A stretch of DNA of 64,000 bases from an uncultured Treponema sp. Lineage in GTDB: Bacteria; Spirochaetota; Spirochaetia; Treponematales; Treponemataceae. Every line of letters begins with the position of its first letter. Position 1 is the stretch's first letter. This document shows, one piece after another, positions 54,947-63,927 of this stretch. The stretch spans positions 1-64,000 of the forward strand of contig ONHK01000001.1 in the NCBI GenBank assembly GCA_900317625.1. Direction: 5' to 3'. A model generated the notes under the pieces. The model did no database searches, had not been told where the DNA came from, and was given only the letters and a program-made list of their open reading frames with translations. Both the position numbers and the translations under genes were made by a program.

Positions 54947-55768
54947 CTAATGTATAACAGAATTAAACAGCTGAGTAGTCAAAAGTCCCCATCCATCAAC
55001 AAGAACAAAAAGCATCAGCTTGAAAGGCATTGAAATCTGAACCGGCGGAAGCATCATCATTCCCATTGACATAAGAATACTGGCAACAACCATATCAATA
55101 ATTATAAACGGAATGTACAGAATCACCCCGATTTTAAAGGCAACTGTAAGCTCGTGCAGAATATAGGCCGGAACAAGAACATAAGTCGGAACATCAGCCA
55201 AAGTGTTAGGCCGCTCAAGTTTTGCCATATTCATAAAAACTGAAATATAGCTGGAATCTCCTGCCATCTGAGAGTACATAAACTGACGGATTGGCGCTTC
55301 AGCCTCGTGATATGCCTCCGTGATTTCAATCGTCCCTTCTGAAAGCGGCTTAAAAGCTCTGTCATACATCTGGGTAAAAGTCGGCCACATTATAAAAATC
55401 GTCATAAAAAAAGCGATTCCGTTCAAAACTGCGGTAGGTGGAACTTGCTGCAAGGAAAGCGCCCTTTTTATAAAATCAAGGACAATAGAAAACCTAAGAA
55501 AACACGTTACAAGAATCAAAATGCTTGGCGCAAGACTTAAAACCGTAAGAAGGACAAGAAGCCGAACCGAGAAAGCCACCTCCCGGCCTGTCTGCGGCTG
55601 TGTAACATTTATTGAAACATTAGGAATTTCTGCCGGACGAACATTTCTGTTCATTTCTGTATTTCCACGTGCAGAACCTTGCGGAAAACTGCTCTGCGAA
55701 AAAGAAAAATTTCCAGCGACAAAAAAAACTGCGGCAATAACCAGAATTTTTTTGGCAAACAATCTCAT
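54947..55768 (-). CDS. fliP: FliP, flagellar export gate protein
   Basis: The 273-residue protein has a cleavable-looking N-terminal signal (RLFAKKILVIAAVFFVAG) and four membrane helices. Motifs include LAPSILILVTCFLRFSIVL, QVPPTAVLNGIAFFMT and ILMSMGMMMLPPVQIS. Its start overlaps the fliO stop by 4 bases. Confidence 0.95.
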   Translation of the reverse strand: MRLFAKKILVIAAVFFVAGNFSFSQSSFPQGSARGNTEMNRNVRPAEIPNVSINVTQPQTGREVAFSVRLLVLLTVLSLAPSILILVTCFLRFSIVLDFIKRALSLQQVPPTAVLNGIAFFMTIFIMWPTFTQMYDRAFKPLSEGTIEITEAYHEAEAPIRQFMYSQMAGDSSYISVFMNMAKLERPNTLADVPTYVLVPAYILHELTVAFKIGVILYIPFIIIDMVVASILMSMGMMMLPPVQISMPFKLMLFVLVDGWGLLTTQLFNSVIH

Positions 55769-56400
55769 GATTCACCGCCGTTAAATTTATTCCGCTGCTT
55801 TTCAAGCAAATCAGTAATCTTTGATTTTGTTCCAGACATAACATTTTCATTGTCACGTGGTCCGTTCGGCATAAAAATATCAAGAATATCCGCAAAATTT
55901 TTAGGTTTATTCTTTTTTTTCTGCTTGTCTGAATAAAGATTCATCGCCTGAATAAGCTCCGGATCATCAATCTGACTTATAAGATTTACAGAATCATCGG
56001 AAACGCCTATCAAAAAAGCGTATTTATCTGTAAGTGTAACAATCTGCACTGATTTTGAAGGAGAAATATTTACGGAAGAGACAATCCGCATAAAAATATC
56101 GTCATTATCTGGAATTGCCATTGTTTTTTTCATAAATTTAAAGACAACAAAGATACATGCAACGACAACCGCAAGAAACAGAACCATCCTTAAAAGAAGG
56201 AAAAATGTTGAAGAACTGCGGGATTGAGCCTGATTCTGCTGCGGTTCACCAAGAATAATAGAAGATTCATCAAAAGAATTTGAAGTCTGCTCAATAATCT
56301 GATTCTCTTCATTCTGCAAATTGGAATTTTGCTGTGCAAACACCGAAAAAACAGAACAAATCAGAAAAAACAAAAATACTGTTAGATTTTTTTTAGTCAA
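55765..56400 (-). CDS. fliO: FliO-like flagellar export component
   Basis: The 211-residue protein has a signal peptide (FLFFLICSVFSVFA), a short Gln/Asn/Ser-rich periplasmic stretch, one membrane helix (about residues 67-90) and a FliO-type cytoplasmic domain (VNISPSKSVQIVTLTDKYAF). The start is TTG at 56400, with GGTGGGG upstream. FliO assists FliP assembly. Position just before fliP supports the call. Confidence 0.8.
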   Translation of the reverse strand: MTKKNLTVFLFFLICSVFSVFAQQNSNLQNEENQIIEQTSNSFDESSIILGEPQQNQAQSRSSSTFFLLLRMVLFLAVVVACIFVVFKFMKKTMAIPDNDDIFMRIVSSVNISPSKSVQIVTLTDKYAFLIGVSDDSVNLISQIDDPELIQAMNLYSDKQKKKNKPKNFADILDIFMPNGPRDNENVMSGTKSKITDLLEKQRNKFNGGES

Positions 56401-56436
56401 TTTTCCCCACCCTGAAAAATCGAAAATATTAAAACC

Positions 56437-57660
56437 TTAGTGCAAATCAGAAACACGTTCCAGCGGAGAAAGAATTTCTGTTACACGGACACCGAAGCTT
56501 TCATCAATAACAACAACTTCTCCCTTTGCAATTGGTTTATGATTTACAAGAATGTCAACTGGTTCACCGGCAAGCTTATCAAGCTCAATAATAGTTCCTT
56601 CGCCCATTCCAAGGATTTCTTTGATCTGCTTTTTAGTACGGCCAAGTTCTACAGTCATTTCCATGTAAACATCCATGATAAGACTGATATTTCCTTGTTC
56701 ACCAGGAACATTTGAACCTTGAAGATTTGGATACTGCAATGTCTGGACATTAGGCATATTCATACCCATATTTTGTCCCATAGGCATTTGCTGCATTCCC
56801 ATAGGATTCATCGCCATCTGGTTCATTCCCATATTCATTTGTGGCTGCATAGCCATCTGGTTCATATTCATTCCCATCTGAGACTGCATACCCATTTGGT
56901 TCATTCCCAGGTTCATCTGTGGCTGCATACCGCCCATTTGGTTCATCTGATTCATTCCGGCAGAAGAAGCCACATTATCAGATGCAGGCACTGACTCAAG
57001 TTCCGCAGTATCATTTCCACCATAAGCATTACTGATCTGCTCGCCGACTTCTCCACCAAGACATTCCCACAAAGTATAAGTCTGTCCATCCAAAGAAATT
57101 GGATAACTAATCAAAGGAAATTTATTCTGCGGAATTCTAAGCATTGCCTTCGGGCTATTCGCAGCTTCCGGCGGATTAGAGGCAAGTCCAGGAAATTTAC
57201 CAGTTTTGTCAAGCTCCTGAATTTCTGTTCCAGAATGCATTGCAACAACTTCTGAAATGCAGTTCAATGCCATCTCATCAAAATCAGCATTTTCTTCTTT
57301 TGTAATAAGATTTACAATTTTTTGCGCAAGTTCTGGAGCAAGCAAATAAAGATGCTCACCAGCCATTCCTGAAGAAAAATCCGAAGTTACAGAAACAACA
57401 ACTTCTGGAATTTTTGCCAAAAGTCCGTCTCTGTCCAAAATTTCAACAGTCGGAGTTCCACCGGTAAAATTTGCACCAGTCATTGAATTTAACTTTTCTA
57501 TAAAAGGAGCACTTAAATTACCGGCAAAAGTTGTCAAAGTTTGCGCATTAATATGAACAGCAGGGCCTCCGCTTACATGACCGGATGAATTTAACCCGTC
57601 AACAGAAACTCCTGAAAGCAAAGCGTCAATTTCATCCTGGGAAATAGCACCATCACTCAT
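56437..57660 (-). CDS. fliY: FliY/FliN flagellar switch protein with Met-rich linker
   Basis: The 407-residue protein begins with [14 protein letters not shown], a CheY-binding-type segment. A CheC-like domain spans about residues 40-215; its first ExxN site reads E-V-V-A at 137-140, so phosphatase activity there is doubtful. A 70-residue linker (about 235-304) holds 25 methionines with Gln, Asn and Gly. A SpoA/FliN domain (about 320-405) contains [20 protein letters not shown]. It forms the C-ring with FliM, whose stop it overlaps by 4 bases. The linker is most unusual. Confidence 0.9.
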   Translation of the reverse strand: MSDGAISQDEIDALLSGVSVDGLNSSGHVSGGPAVHINAQTLTTFAGNLSAPFIEKLNSMTGANFTGGTPTVEILDRDGLLAKIPEVVVSVTSDFSSGMAGEHLYLLAPELAQKIVNLITKEENADFDEMALNCISEVVAMHSGTEIQELDKTGKFPGLASNPPEAANSPKAMLRIPQNKFPLISYPISLDGQTYTLWECLGGEVGEQISNAYGGNDTAELESVPASDNVASSAGMNQMNQMGGMQPQMNLGMNQMGMQSQMGMNMNQMAMQPQMNMGMNQMAMNPMGMQQMPMGQNMGMNMPNVQTLQYPNLQGSNVPGEQGNISLIMDVYMEMTVELGRTKKQIKEILGMGEGTIIELDKLAGEPVDILVNHKPIAKGEVVVIDESFGVRVTEILSPLERVSDLH

Positions 57661-58691
57661 AATGTATCATCTCCTTCCACAGAAAGTTCTTCAAAATCTT
57701 CTGCAGCAACATCTTCAATTTTACCTGTTACTTGAACTGCCATTTTTTTTCCAACAATTCCAGGCTGACAATAAAACTTCTTTTTATTTCCAACACTCAA
57801 AGTGAACGGTTCACCAACTTTTGTGTTAGAAAGACGAACAACATCTCCAACCTTTAATGCCAAAACATCGCGGACAGGCAAATTGATTGTTCCAACTTCC
57901 GCAACAACTTCCATATCAACAGAAGCAAGCTTTTCTTTTAAAGTTCCTAAATATTGAGTTGTAGAACTTCTTCTGACAGAAGAAAACCAGAACTGTGAAG
58001 AAAGTTTTGAAATTATCGGTTCTATAGTCAAGTAAGGAATACAGAAGTTCATCATTCCTTCTTCATCACCTACTTTTGTTTCCAATGTGATAAGCACAAC
58101 CATTTCTGATGGCGGTACAATCTGTGCAAACTGAGGATTTGTCTCAATCTGTCCAAGCCTAGGACGAAGATCTATTACCTGCGTCCACGCTTCGCGCATA
58201 TTTGCAAGGATTCGGACAATAATTCCTTCCATTACAGACTGCTCAATATCTGTAAGATCACGGTTTTTATTTGTTGCGGTAACACCTCTACCACCAAAAA
58301 GACGGTCAATCATACAGAAAGTAATAGCAGGGTCAATTTCAAGGACAGCGTTACCTTTTAATGGATCCATATTAACAACGGCCAATGTAGTCGGTGTTGG
58401 AATCGAACGGATAAATTCCTCATACGTAAGCTGATCTACGGAAGCAACATGAACATGAACCAAAGAACGCAGCTGGGCGGAAAGAGATGTTGTTGTCAAA
58501 CGCGCAAATGTCTCGTGCATATTAGAAACCGTACGCAACTGTTCCTTTGAGAATTTGTCAGGACGCTTGAAGTCATAAATTTTTATTTTGCGGGTATCAC
58601 TGACCGGCTTAAAATCATCAGTATCGGAATCACCCGAACTGATAGCAGTCAAGAGTTGGTCAATTTCATCCTGTGACAAAACTTCTGTCAT
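57657..58691 (-). CDS. fliM: FliM, flagellar switch protein
   Basis: The 344-residue protein has the CheY-binding N-terminus [15 protein letters not shown], a middle domain with [14 protein letters not shown] sequence ([16 protein letters not shown]) and a C-terminal SpoA domain ([19 protein letters not shown]). It forms the rotor C-ring with FliY and FliG and reads CheY-P. Confidence 0.95.
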   Translation of the reverse strand: MTEVLSQDEIDQLLTAISSGDSDTDDFKPVSDTRKIKIYDFKRPDKFSKEQLRTVSNMHETFARLTTTSLSAQLRSLVHVHVASVDQLTYEEFIRSIPTPTTLAVVNMDPLKGNAVLEIDPAITFCMIDRLFGGRGVTATNKNRDLTDIEQSVMEGIIVRILANMREAWTQVIDLRPRLGQIETNPQFAQIVPPSEMVVLITLETKVGDEEGMMNFCIPYLTIEPIISKLSSQFWFSSVRRSSTTQYLGTLKEKLASVDMEVVAEVGTINLPVRDVLALKVGDVVRLSNTKVGEPFTLSVGNKKKFYCQPGIVGKKMAVQVTGKIEDVAAEDFEELSVEGDDTL

Positions 58692-58720
58692 CTACCTTCC
58701 ACCTTGAAAAAAATCAGCTT

Positions 58721-59266
58721 TTACTGTTCCAAAACATCCAGCTGAAGAAAAGAAATATCTTTTATTTTTGAAGAGCTTAAAATCTCATCATTTATTTCAT
58801 TTCTTAATTCAATCTTAAGTTTCTGCTCATTCTGAGGTCTAAGCTCAGAAATTGTCTTCTGTGTAAAGTATCGGCGCAAAAAGTCTTTTAATTCAATATT
58901 TCTTTGCGTAATTTCTGTAGAACACTGCTTGTCGTCTTTCTTGTAGCCAAGGGCAATATCCACAACAACACTGGCAGGAATATCATCGCTTGTCTTTGTT
59001 CTGATTGCACCAAGAGATGTATACCAGTCAAGGATTTCACGCTGAACCTGGTATTCGTCAGAAACAGCAATAACAGGACCGGTCGGTTTATTGTTTCCTA
59101 CTATTTTTACAGTCACAACAACAATTACAACAATTAAAATTATTGCGCCCAAAGCAATTGCAATCCATTTTAAAAGCGAATCAAAAAGACCGCCAACTTT
59201 ATTTTTTTTAGCTGGAGCAGATGAGTCCGTGCCTTCATCCAAACCGTCAAGTCCGTCGTCTGCCAT
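58721..59266 (-). CDS. fliL: FliL, flagellar basal-body-associated protein
   Basis: The 181-residue protein has a short acidic cytoplasmic N-terminus, one membrane helix (about residues 33-55) and a periplasmic domain ending in FLQLDVLEQ, the FliL plan. It supports stator function near MotA/MotB, and its gene lies directly after motB. Confidence 0.88.
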   Translation of the reverse strand: MADDGLDGLDEGTDSSAPAKKNKVGGLFDSLLKWIAIALGAIILIVVIVVVTVKIVGNNKPTGPVIAVSDEYQVQREILDWYTSLGAIRTKTSDDIPASVVVDIALGYKKDDKQCSTEITQRNIELKDFLRRYFTQKTISELRPQNEQKLKIELRNEINDEILSSSKIKDISFLQLDVLEQ

Positions 59267-59329
59267 CTTTCCTCCCAGAAAAATTCTTTTTTATAAAAAT
59301 TTTAAAAGATATACCTATAGAGTATACAC

Positions 59330-60058
59330 CTAAAAATGCCCCTCGTCTAGGATAATTATATCAACACGGCGATTGTACGCCCTGCCTTCCGGTGTATCAT
59401 TCGAAAATTTCGGCTGAGTATCCGCGTATCCTGCAACAGAAAAACGGCTCTCATCAACTCCATAATCTGCAAGATAATGAAGAACATTCATTGAGCGCGC
59501 CGCGGAAAGTTCCCAGTTGCTCAGGAATTTTGAATTTTCCACCACTGGCGTACTGTCGGTATGCCCTTCAATTCTGAACCTTCTGTTTTTTAGCTCAGGA
59601 GCTTTAAAAAAATCGGAAAGGCGCAAAAGCGAATCACGGGTCTCTTCTATATTCAAGTCCGCGCTGCCTTCGGCAAAAAAATTATCTGCGGCAAGCGAAA
59701 TCACAAGACCGCGCTCATCGCTTGTAATAGTTATCTTATTTGATTTTATGTCCGGCGCAAAAAGAGAAACTGCTTTTTTCTTTGCAAGACCAAGAGATTT
59801 TCCTTTTTCAATCGCAGGAAGAGAATTGATTGTATTTCCAAGATCTGAAAGTTTTCCTGTGGACAAAGACATTCCGCCATTTACAGATTCTGTTTCATTC
59901 ATCTGCAAGGACTGGGTTATTGTCGCAAGCTGAGTAACGTCCACTTCTGAAGGATTATAAAGCATAACAAAGAAGCAGAGCATAAGTGTAATCATATCAC
60001 CGTAAGTACCTTGCCAGGCGGTTGACGGTTTTTCAGGTTCTTTCTTTTCCTTTGCCAT
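59330..60058 (-). CDS. motB: MotB, stator protein
   Basis: The 242-residue protein has a single membrane helix containing [16 protein letters not shown], whose aspartate is the ion-carrying residue. An OmpA-like peptidoglycan-binding domain (from about residue 110) has [13 protein letters not shown] and [13 protein letters not shown]. It anchors the stator to the wall. Confidence 0.95.
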   Translation of the reverse strand: MAKEKKEPEKPSTAWQGTYGDMITLMLCFFVMLYNPSEVDVTQLATITQSLQMNETESVNGGMSLSTGKLSDLGNTINSLPAIEKGKSLGLAKKKAVSLFAPDIKSNKITITSDERGLVISLAADNFFAEGSADLNIEETRDSLLRLSDFFKAPELKNRRFRIEGHTDSTPVVENSKFLSNWELSAARSMNVLHYLADYGVDESRFSVAGYADTQPKFSNDTPEGRAYNRRVDIIILDEGHF

Positions 60059-60067
60059 TTTATTTCC

Positions 60068-60850
60068 TTAGTCTTTCAGGACATCAGCTTCAATTGATTT
60101 TCGTGTAACTGGATCTAGATACGTAAGAAGTTTTTGCCCCATGATCCGAGGATTTTCACCAGCCTGAATCGCAAGAACACCCTCAATAACCATTTCTTTC
60201 GCACGCATTTCCATTGAATTCTGATTAATCAGATTCTGTCCGAACGGAACAAGAAGCCAGTTTGCAAGCATAGAACCATAAAGAGTTGTAATAAGCGCGA
60301 CCGCCATGTTTGGACCAAGCGATGATTTATCTTCAAGGTTGTTCAACATACCAATAAGTCCCAATACAGTACCCATCATACCAAAACCCGGAGCAAATCC
60401 CGCCCACTGGTTCATAACGTTTACCCATTCCATGTGTCTGGCTTCGCATTGGCTCATTTCATTTTCCATGATTGTACGGATTACGTTTCCGTCTGTTCCA
60501 TCGACAACAAGACGCAGACCGTTACGCATAAAAGCATCATCAAGATCATCAAGTCCGTCTTCCAAAGCAAGAATTCCTTCGCGTCGGGCTTTATTTGAAA
60601 GATCCATCAGTTTTGAAATGAGAGTTTTCTCACCAAAATCCGGAACTTTAAAACATTTTCCAATAATTTTAAAAACACCAAGCGTTTTGGACAAAGGAGA
60701 CATAATGAAAATCGCAGCGTAAGAACCGCCGATTGTCATAAACACAGAAGGAATATCAATAATACCGCCAAGCGTACCACCTGATGTCAATACAGACATT
60801 ACAATACAAGCCGCACCACCAACAAGACCAATTATTGTTGCTATATCCAT
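60068..60850 (-). CDS. motA: MotA, stator protein
   Basis: The 260-residue protein has four membrane helices. A cytoplasmic loop has LVVDGTDGNVIRTIMENEM, and PGFGMMGTVLGLIGMLNNL and ALITTLYGSMLANWLLVPF mark helices three and four. Usual length; nine bases separate it from motB and none from flbD. Confidence 0.95.
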   Translation of the reverse strand: MDIATIIGLVGGAACIVMSVLTSGGTLGGIIDIPSVFMTIGGSYAAIFIMSPLSKTLGVFKIIGKCFKVPDFGEKTLISKLMDLSNKARREGILALEDGLDDLDDAFMRNGLRLVVDGTDGNVIRTIMENEMSQCEARHMEWVNVMNQWAGFAPGFGMMGTVLGLIGMLNNLEDKSSLGPNMAVALITTLYGSMLANWLLVPFGQNLINQNSMEMRAKEMVIEGVLAIQAGENPRIMGQKLLTYLDPVTRKSIEADVLKD

Positions 60851-61051
60851 TTACAAAACCTCTTGGTTATTAATACCGATTTTTTTTCTATATTCAATGA
60901 TTTTTTCTATTATTTCAGACGGAGGATTTTTAACAACGATCTTTTTTCCAGACAGCATTGTCAACGTTAAATCAGGATTTGCTTCCATGCTTTCAATCAT
61001 GTGCGGATTCACCCAATAAACTTTCCCATCCAGGCGCATAACTTCAATCAT
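60851..61051 (-). CDS. flbD: FlbD family protein
   Basis: The ATG at 61051 (MIEVMRLDGKVYWVNPHMIE) is preferred to an upstream in-frame start because the FlbD domain begins there and AAGGAAAA lies upstream. The 66-residue protein has the typical LSGKKIVVKNPPSEIIEKI. FlbD genes regularly precede motA in spirochaetes; the function is poorly known. First gene of this operon. Confidence 0.85.
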   Translation of the reverse strand: MIEVMRLDGKVYWVNPHMIESMEANPDLTLTMLSGKKIVVKNPPSEIIEKIIEYRKKIGINNQEVL

Positions 61052-61106
61052 TAATACTATTTTCCTTTGCAAAACAAATATCGTCAAGATTATTTGCTAC
61101 ATTTTA

Positions 61107-61135
61107 TTATATTTAACGGCTGTATTTTATTCAAC
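61107..61135 (-). promoter_or_regulatory. sigma-70-like promoter of the flagellar operon
   Basis: On the minus strand, TTGAAT (61135-61130), a 17-base spacer and TATAAT (61112-61107) lie 55 bases before the flbD ATG. This is the only strong promoter seen for the 17-kb flagellar operon. The rest of the 226-base divergent spacer is AT-rich and otherwise empty. Confidence 0.7.
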
Positions 61136-61277
61136 TTTTAACTTTTTTTGATTTTTATTCGTTTTTTTTGCAAAAGATACAAAATTTTACGTTTTTTAAA
61201 CATTTTTTCAGAAAAAAATTCACTTTTTAAATATCCGTGGTAAAATTAAATTCAGTCAAAAGGCAGAAAATTTAAAA

Positions 61278-61973
61278 ATGATTTTTATCGGTGAAGACAC
61301 CCAGGAAAACGAAAATCCAATTCAAGTTCATCTTAAAAACGCGGACTTTGACACAAGAACATTCAAGAACGCCTCTGATGTTTTTGATGCGCTGAAAAAC
61401 GGTCATCTTCCAACTTTATTCATATTGAACAAAAATTTCCTAAAATCGAATGGCACTGATTTCATAAAAATAACGCGAGAAGAATACAACTCAACAGCGC
61501 CGGTAATTATTATCTCCGAAGACGGAAACGAAGATGAGATAATAAAATGGCTCACACTTGGCGCTGACGATTTTCTGGCAGAACCATTTTCTCCTCAAAT
61601 TCTTGTGGCTCATGTAAAAGCACAGATACGGCGAACAGAACTTTCTTCTGCAACGGCTGAAAAATGCATCAGATTTGGAGAATTCACTCTTTTACTGAAC
61701 AGCAATGTACTGAAAAAAGGCGAGACAAAAATTCCGCTTTCCGCAAAAGAATACGGTGTGCTTGAATTTATGGTAAAAAAAGCTGGAGAAACTCTTTCAC
61801 CGAGCCAAATTTATGAAAATGTATGGAAAACAAAATTCGGCGACATAACAGCTGTTGCCGTTTACATGCAGCGTTTAAGAAAAAAAATCGAGAGCGATCC
61901 TGCAAATCCTGTTTATATAAAAACAATTTTTGGCCAGGGTTATTCTTTTTCAAAAGATTCAATAAAAAACTGA
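61278..61973 (+). CDS. OmpR-family response regulator with degenerate receiver
   Basis: The 231-residue protein has an N-terminal receiver domain (about 1-115) and a C-terminal winged-helix DNA-binding domain (about 130-228) with LSAKEYGVLEFMV, VYMQRLRKKIESDP and IFGQGYSF. In the receiver the segment PTLFILNKNFLKSNG has Asn where the phosphoacceptor Asp should be, and DDFLAEPFSP has Glu in place of the conserved Lys; the Ser/Thr position (IIISEDG) is kept. It is probably not controlled by ordinary phosphorylation. No sensor kinase is adjacent. A TAAAAT at 61241-61246 may be its -10 box. Confidence 0.85.
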   Translation: MIFIGEDTQENENPIQVHLKNADFDTRTFKNASDVFDALKNGHLPTLFILNKNFLKSNGTDFIKITREEYNSTAPVIIISEDGNEDEIIKWLTLGADDFLAEPFSPQILVAHVKAQIRRTELSSATAEKCIRFGEFTLLLNSNVLKKGETKIPLSAKEYGVLEFMVKKAGETLSPSQIYENVWKTKFGDITAVAVYMQRLRKKIESDPANPVYIKTIFGQGYSFSKDSIKN

Positions 61974-61975
61974 TT

Positions 61976-63163
61976 TTATAAAAGTTCCTCAAGGAAACGG
62001 TTCAAAAACAGAATCCCCTCTTCATTCAATGAATAAAAATGCTCCAAGATATTTTTGTTTTTGTCATTTTTTGAAATTTCCTTTATGCAGCAAAGCCCTT
62101 TTTCAGCCCAACGGTCAAACAACACAATAAATTTTTCCGGAAAATCTGAAAAAAAACGTTTTTTATATTCTTCCCGGGAAACGCCGCGCAAAGTCCGGAG
62201 CCCCATCATAAAAAATTCAAAGGATTGAGTTTCCGCGGAAAGTTTTTCTTCTGTTCCAGGCGCACCTGTAGAAGATTTCGCGTCTTTCCAGAACTGGATA
62301 TATTTTTTTATGTCCGCGGCATTTGTAAAACGGACGGATTTTTTTCCATAAAAAGTTCCAGTTCCGCCTGCGCCGCAACCAATATAATCATTTTGATTCC
62401 AATAAACCAGATTGTGCTGACATTCAAAACCGGGAAGACAAAAATTTGAAACCTCATAATGTCCATATCCATTTTTCAAAAGGAAATTCCTTCCAGAAAT
62501 CCAAATTTCATCAGCTTTTTCAAAGTCGTAATCAATATCCCCAGACAAAAAAGATTTTCCAAGCGGCGTTTCATCTTCTATTGTAAGAGAATACATTGAG
62601 ATATGCTCCGGGCGGAACTGAAAAAGTTCATTCAAAGTCTGCAAAAACGATTTTTCATCTTCTTTTGGAAGTCCGGAAATTAAATCCGCAGAAAAAATGC
62701 CTTTCCAATATTTTTTTATGAGTTCAAGCGATGCGCAGATAATTTTTTCATTTCCACGGCGTTTTACATTTTTCAAAGCAGAATCATTGAAACTTTGGAT
62801 TCCGCATGAAATTCTTGTAACTCCGAAAGAATAAAATGATTCAAGAAGCTCTTTTGAAATATCATCAGGATTTGCCTCAACCGTAATTTCTTTTGGAGGA
62901 ATTTTCAGCCCGGAAAAAACTTCCCTCAAAATCGCGGAAAACTGCTCCGGACGCAAAAGGCTTGGAGTTCCGCCCCCGATATAAACAGTTTCCAATAAAT
63001 CAACTTTATTTTCAGCCTTACGGATTTTTATTTCGTTGCAGAGCGAGGAAATATATTCTTCTGGAATATTCTGGTTTCCACAGGCAACGCTAAAAAAATC
63101 GCAGTAAGAACATTTTGACTTGCAGAACGGAATATGAATGTAAAGCGATGTTTTCAAAATCAA
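61976..63163 (-). CDS. hemW: HemW-like radical SAM protein
   Basis: The 395-residue protein has the radical SAM cluster motif PFCKSKCSYCDF (three cysteines), YIGGGTPSLL, EVFSG...ITVEANPDD, and HYEVSNFCLPGFECQHNLVY typical of HemW. HemW is a haem chaperone rather than a true coproporphyrinogen dehydrogenase; the C-x3-C-x2-C-x-F form seen here fits HemW. The C-terminal domain is present. It overlaps the lepB stop by 4 bases (ATGA). Confidence 0.9.
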   Translation of the reverse strand: MILKTSLYIHIPFCKSKCSYCDFFSVACGNQNIPEEYISSLCNEIKIRKAENKVDLLETVYIGGGTPSLLRPEQFSAILREVFSGLKIPPKEITVEANPDDISKELLESFYSFGVTRISCGIQSFNDSALKNVKRRGNEKIICASLELIKKYWKGIFSADLISGLPKEDEKSFLQTLNELFQFRPEHISMYSLTIEDETPLGKSFLSGDIDYDFEKADEIWISGRNFLLKNGYGHYEVSNFCLPGFECQHNLVYWNQNDYIGCGAGGTGTFYGKKSVRFTNAADIKKYIQFWKDAKSSTGAPGTEEKLSAETQSFEFFMMGLRTLRGVSREEYKKRFFSDFPEKFIVLFDRWAEKGLCCIKEISKNDKNKNILEHFYSLNEEGILFLNRFLEELL

Positions 63164-63861
63164 AAATAAATTCTTAGCTTATTCAATGGGAAATACGAAA
63201 TCAATGCACCAGCTTTAAAATCTTTACTATTCACAGTTCCCATAAAACGCGAATCCACGCAGGAATTTCTGTGGTCACCAAGCACAAAATATTCATCTTC
63301 GCCAAGAGTAAACTGCTCAAAAGAACCGCAAACACCGATAGAAGAATCCCACAATGAAGGAGCAGCATTTATTGAGACATTATACGGCTTTTTCACCAGC
63401 TCAAATTCTGTAAGAAAAAAATTCTCTCCGGCCGGTTTTATATACATAACATAGTCGCGCATATAAATTGTGTCGCCAGGAACTGCAATAACGCGGCGGA
63501 CCAGCCTGTTTGCGCCCATGTTTTTTCTGCTTGATATTATAGAAAACTGCTGAGCGGTGAAAAATCTTACAAAAGTATCAGCAATCCTGAAAATAAACGA
63601 ATTTTCAGAATTAAGGAGAGGCTCCAGCAACACAACAGAACCACGCTCAACATTTCGTTTTAAAGGCGAAAAAAGAATACAAGAATTTTTAGGACTATCA
63701 GGTTCCATTGAATCAGAAGCAGTCCTGACCGGAAATATAATAAAATTTATTAGAAGATTTATTACTACAAAAAAACAGATAACAAAAAAGAACGCAAAAG
63801 AAATTCTTTTTTCAAAATCTTTGCGGACAGAATACGAAAGTTCAAAAAGTTTCTTGTTCAT
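63160..63861 (-). CDS. lepB: signal peptidase I, with Arg at the expected catalytic Lys position
   Basis: The 233-residue protein has one N-terminal membrane helix (about residues 22-44). The serine box RTASDSMEPDSP provides the nucleophile, NRLVRRVIAVPGDTIYM corresponds to the lysine box, and GDHRNSCVDSRFMG is the conserved box E. The lysine box of characterised enzymes reads (I/V)KRV; here both positions are Arg. The enzyme may use a different general base or be specialised. It releases exported proteins outside the inner membrane. It is the first gene of a unit with hemW. Confidence 0.82.
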   Translation of the reverse strand: MNKKLFELSYSVRKDFEKRISFAFFFVICFFVVINLLINFIIFPVRTASDSMEPDSPKNSCILFSPLKRNVERGSVVLLEPLLNSENSFIFRIADTFVRFFTAQQFSIISSRKNMGANRLVRRVIAVPGDTIYMRDYVMYIKPAGENFFLTEFELVKKPYNVSINAAPSLWDSSIGVCGSFEQFTLGEDEYFVLGDHRNSCVDSRFMGTVNSKDFKAGALISYFPLNKLRIYF

Positions 63862-63891
63862 AAGTTAAAACTATCACAAAACAATGTAAAC

Positions 63892-63920
63892 TTGCAACCG
63901 ATTTAAGTATAGTCTATAAT
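63892..63920 (+). promoter_or_regulatory. sigma-70 promoter of smpB (leaderless arrangement)
   Basis: TTGCAA (63892-63897), 17 bases and TATAAT (63915-63920). Only seven bases separate the -10 box from the ATG at 63928, so transcription should start at or next to the A of ATG. Confidence 0.75.
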
Positions 63921-63927
63921 CAAAGTT

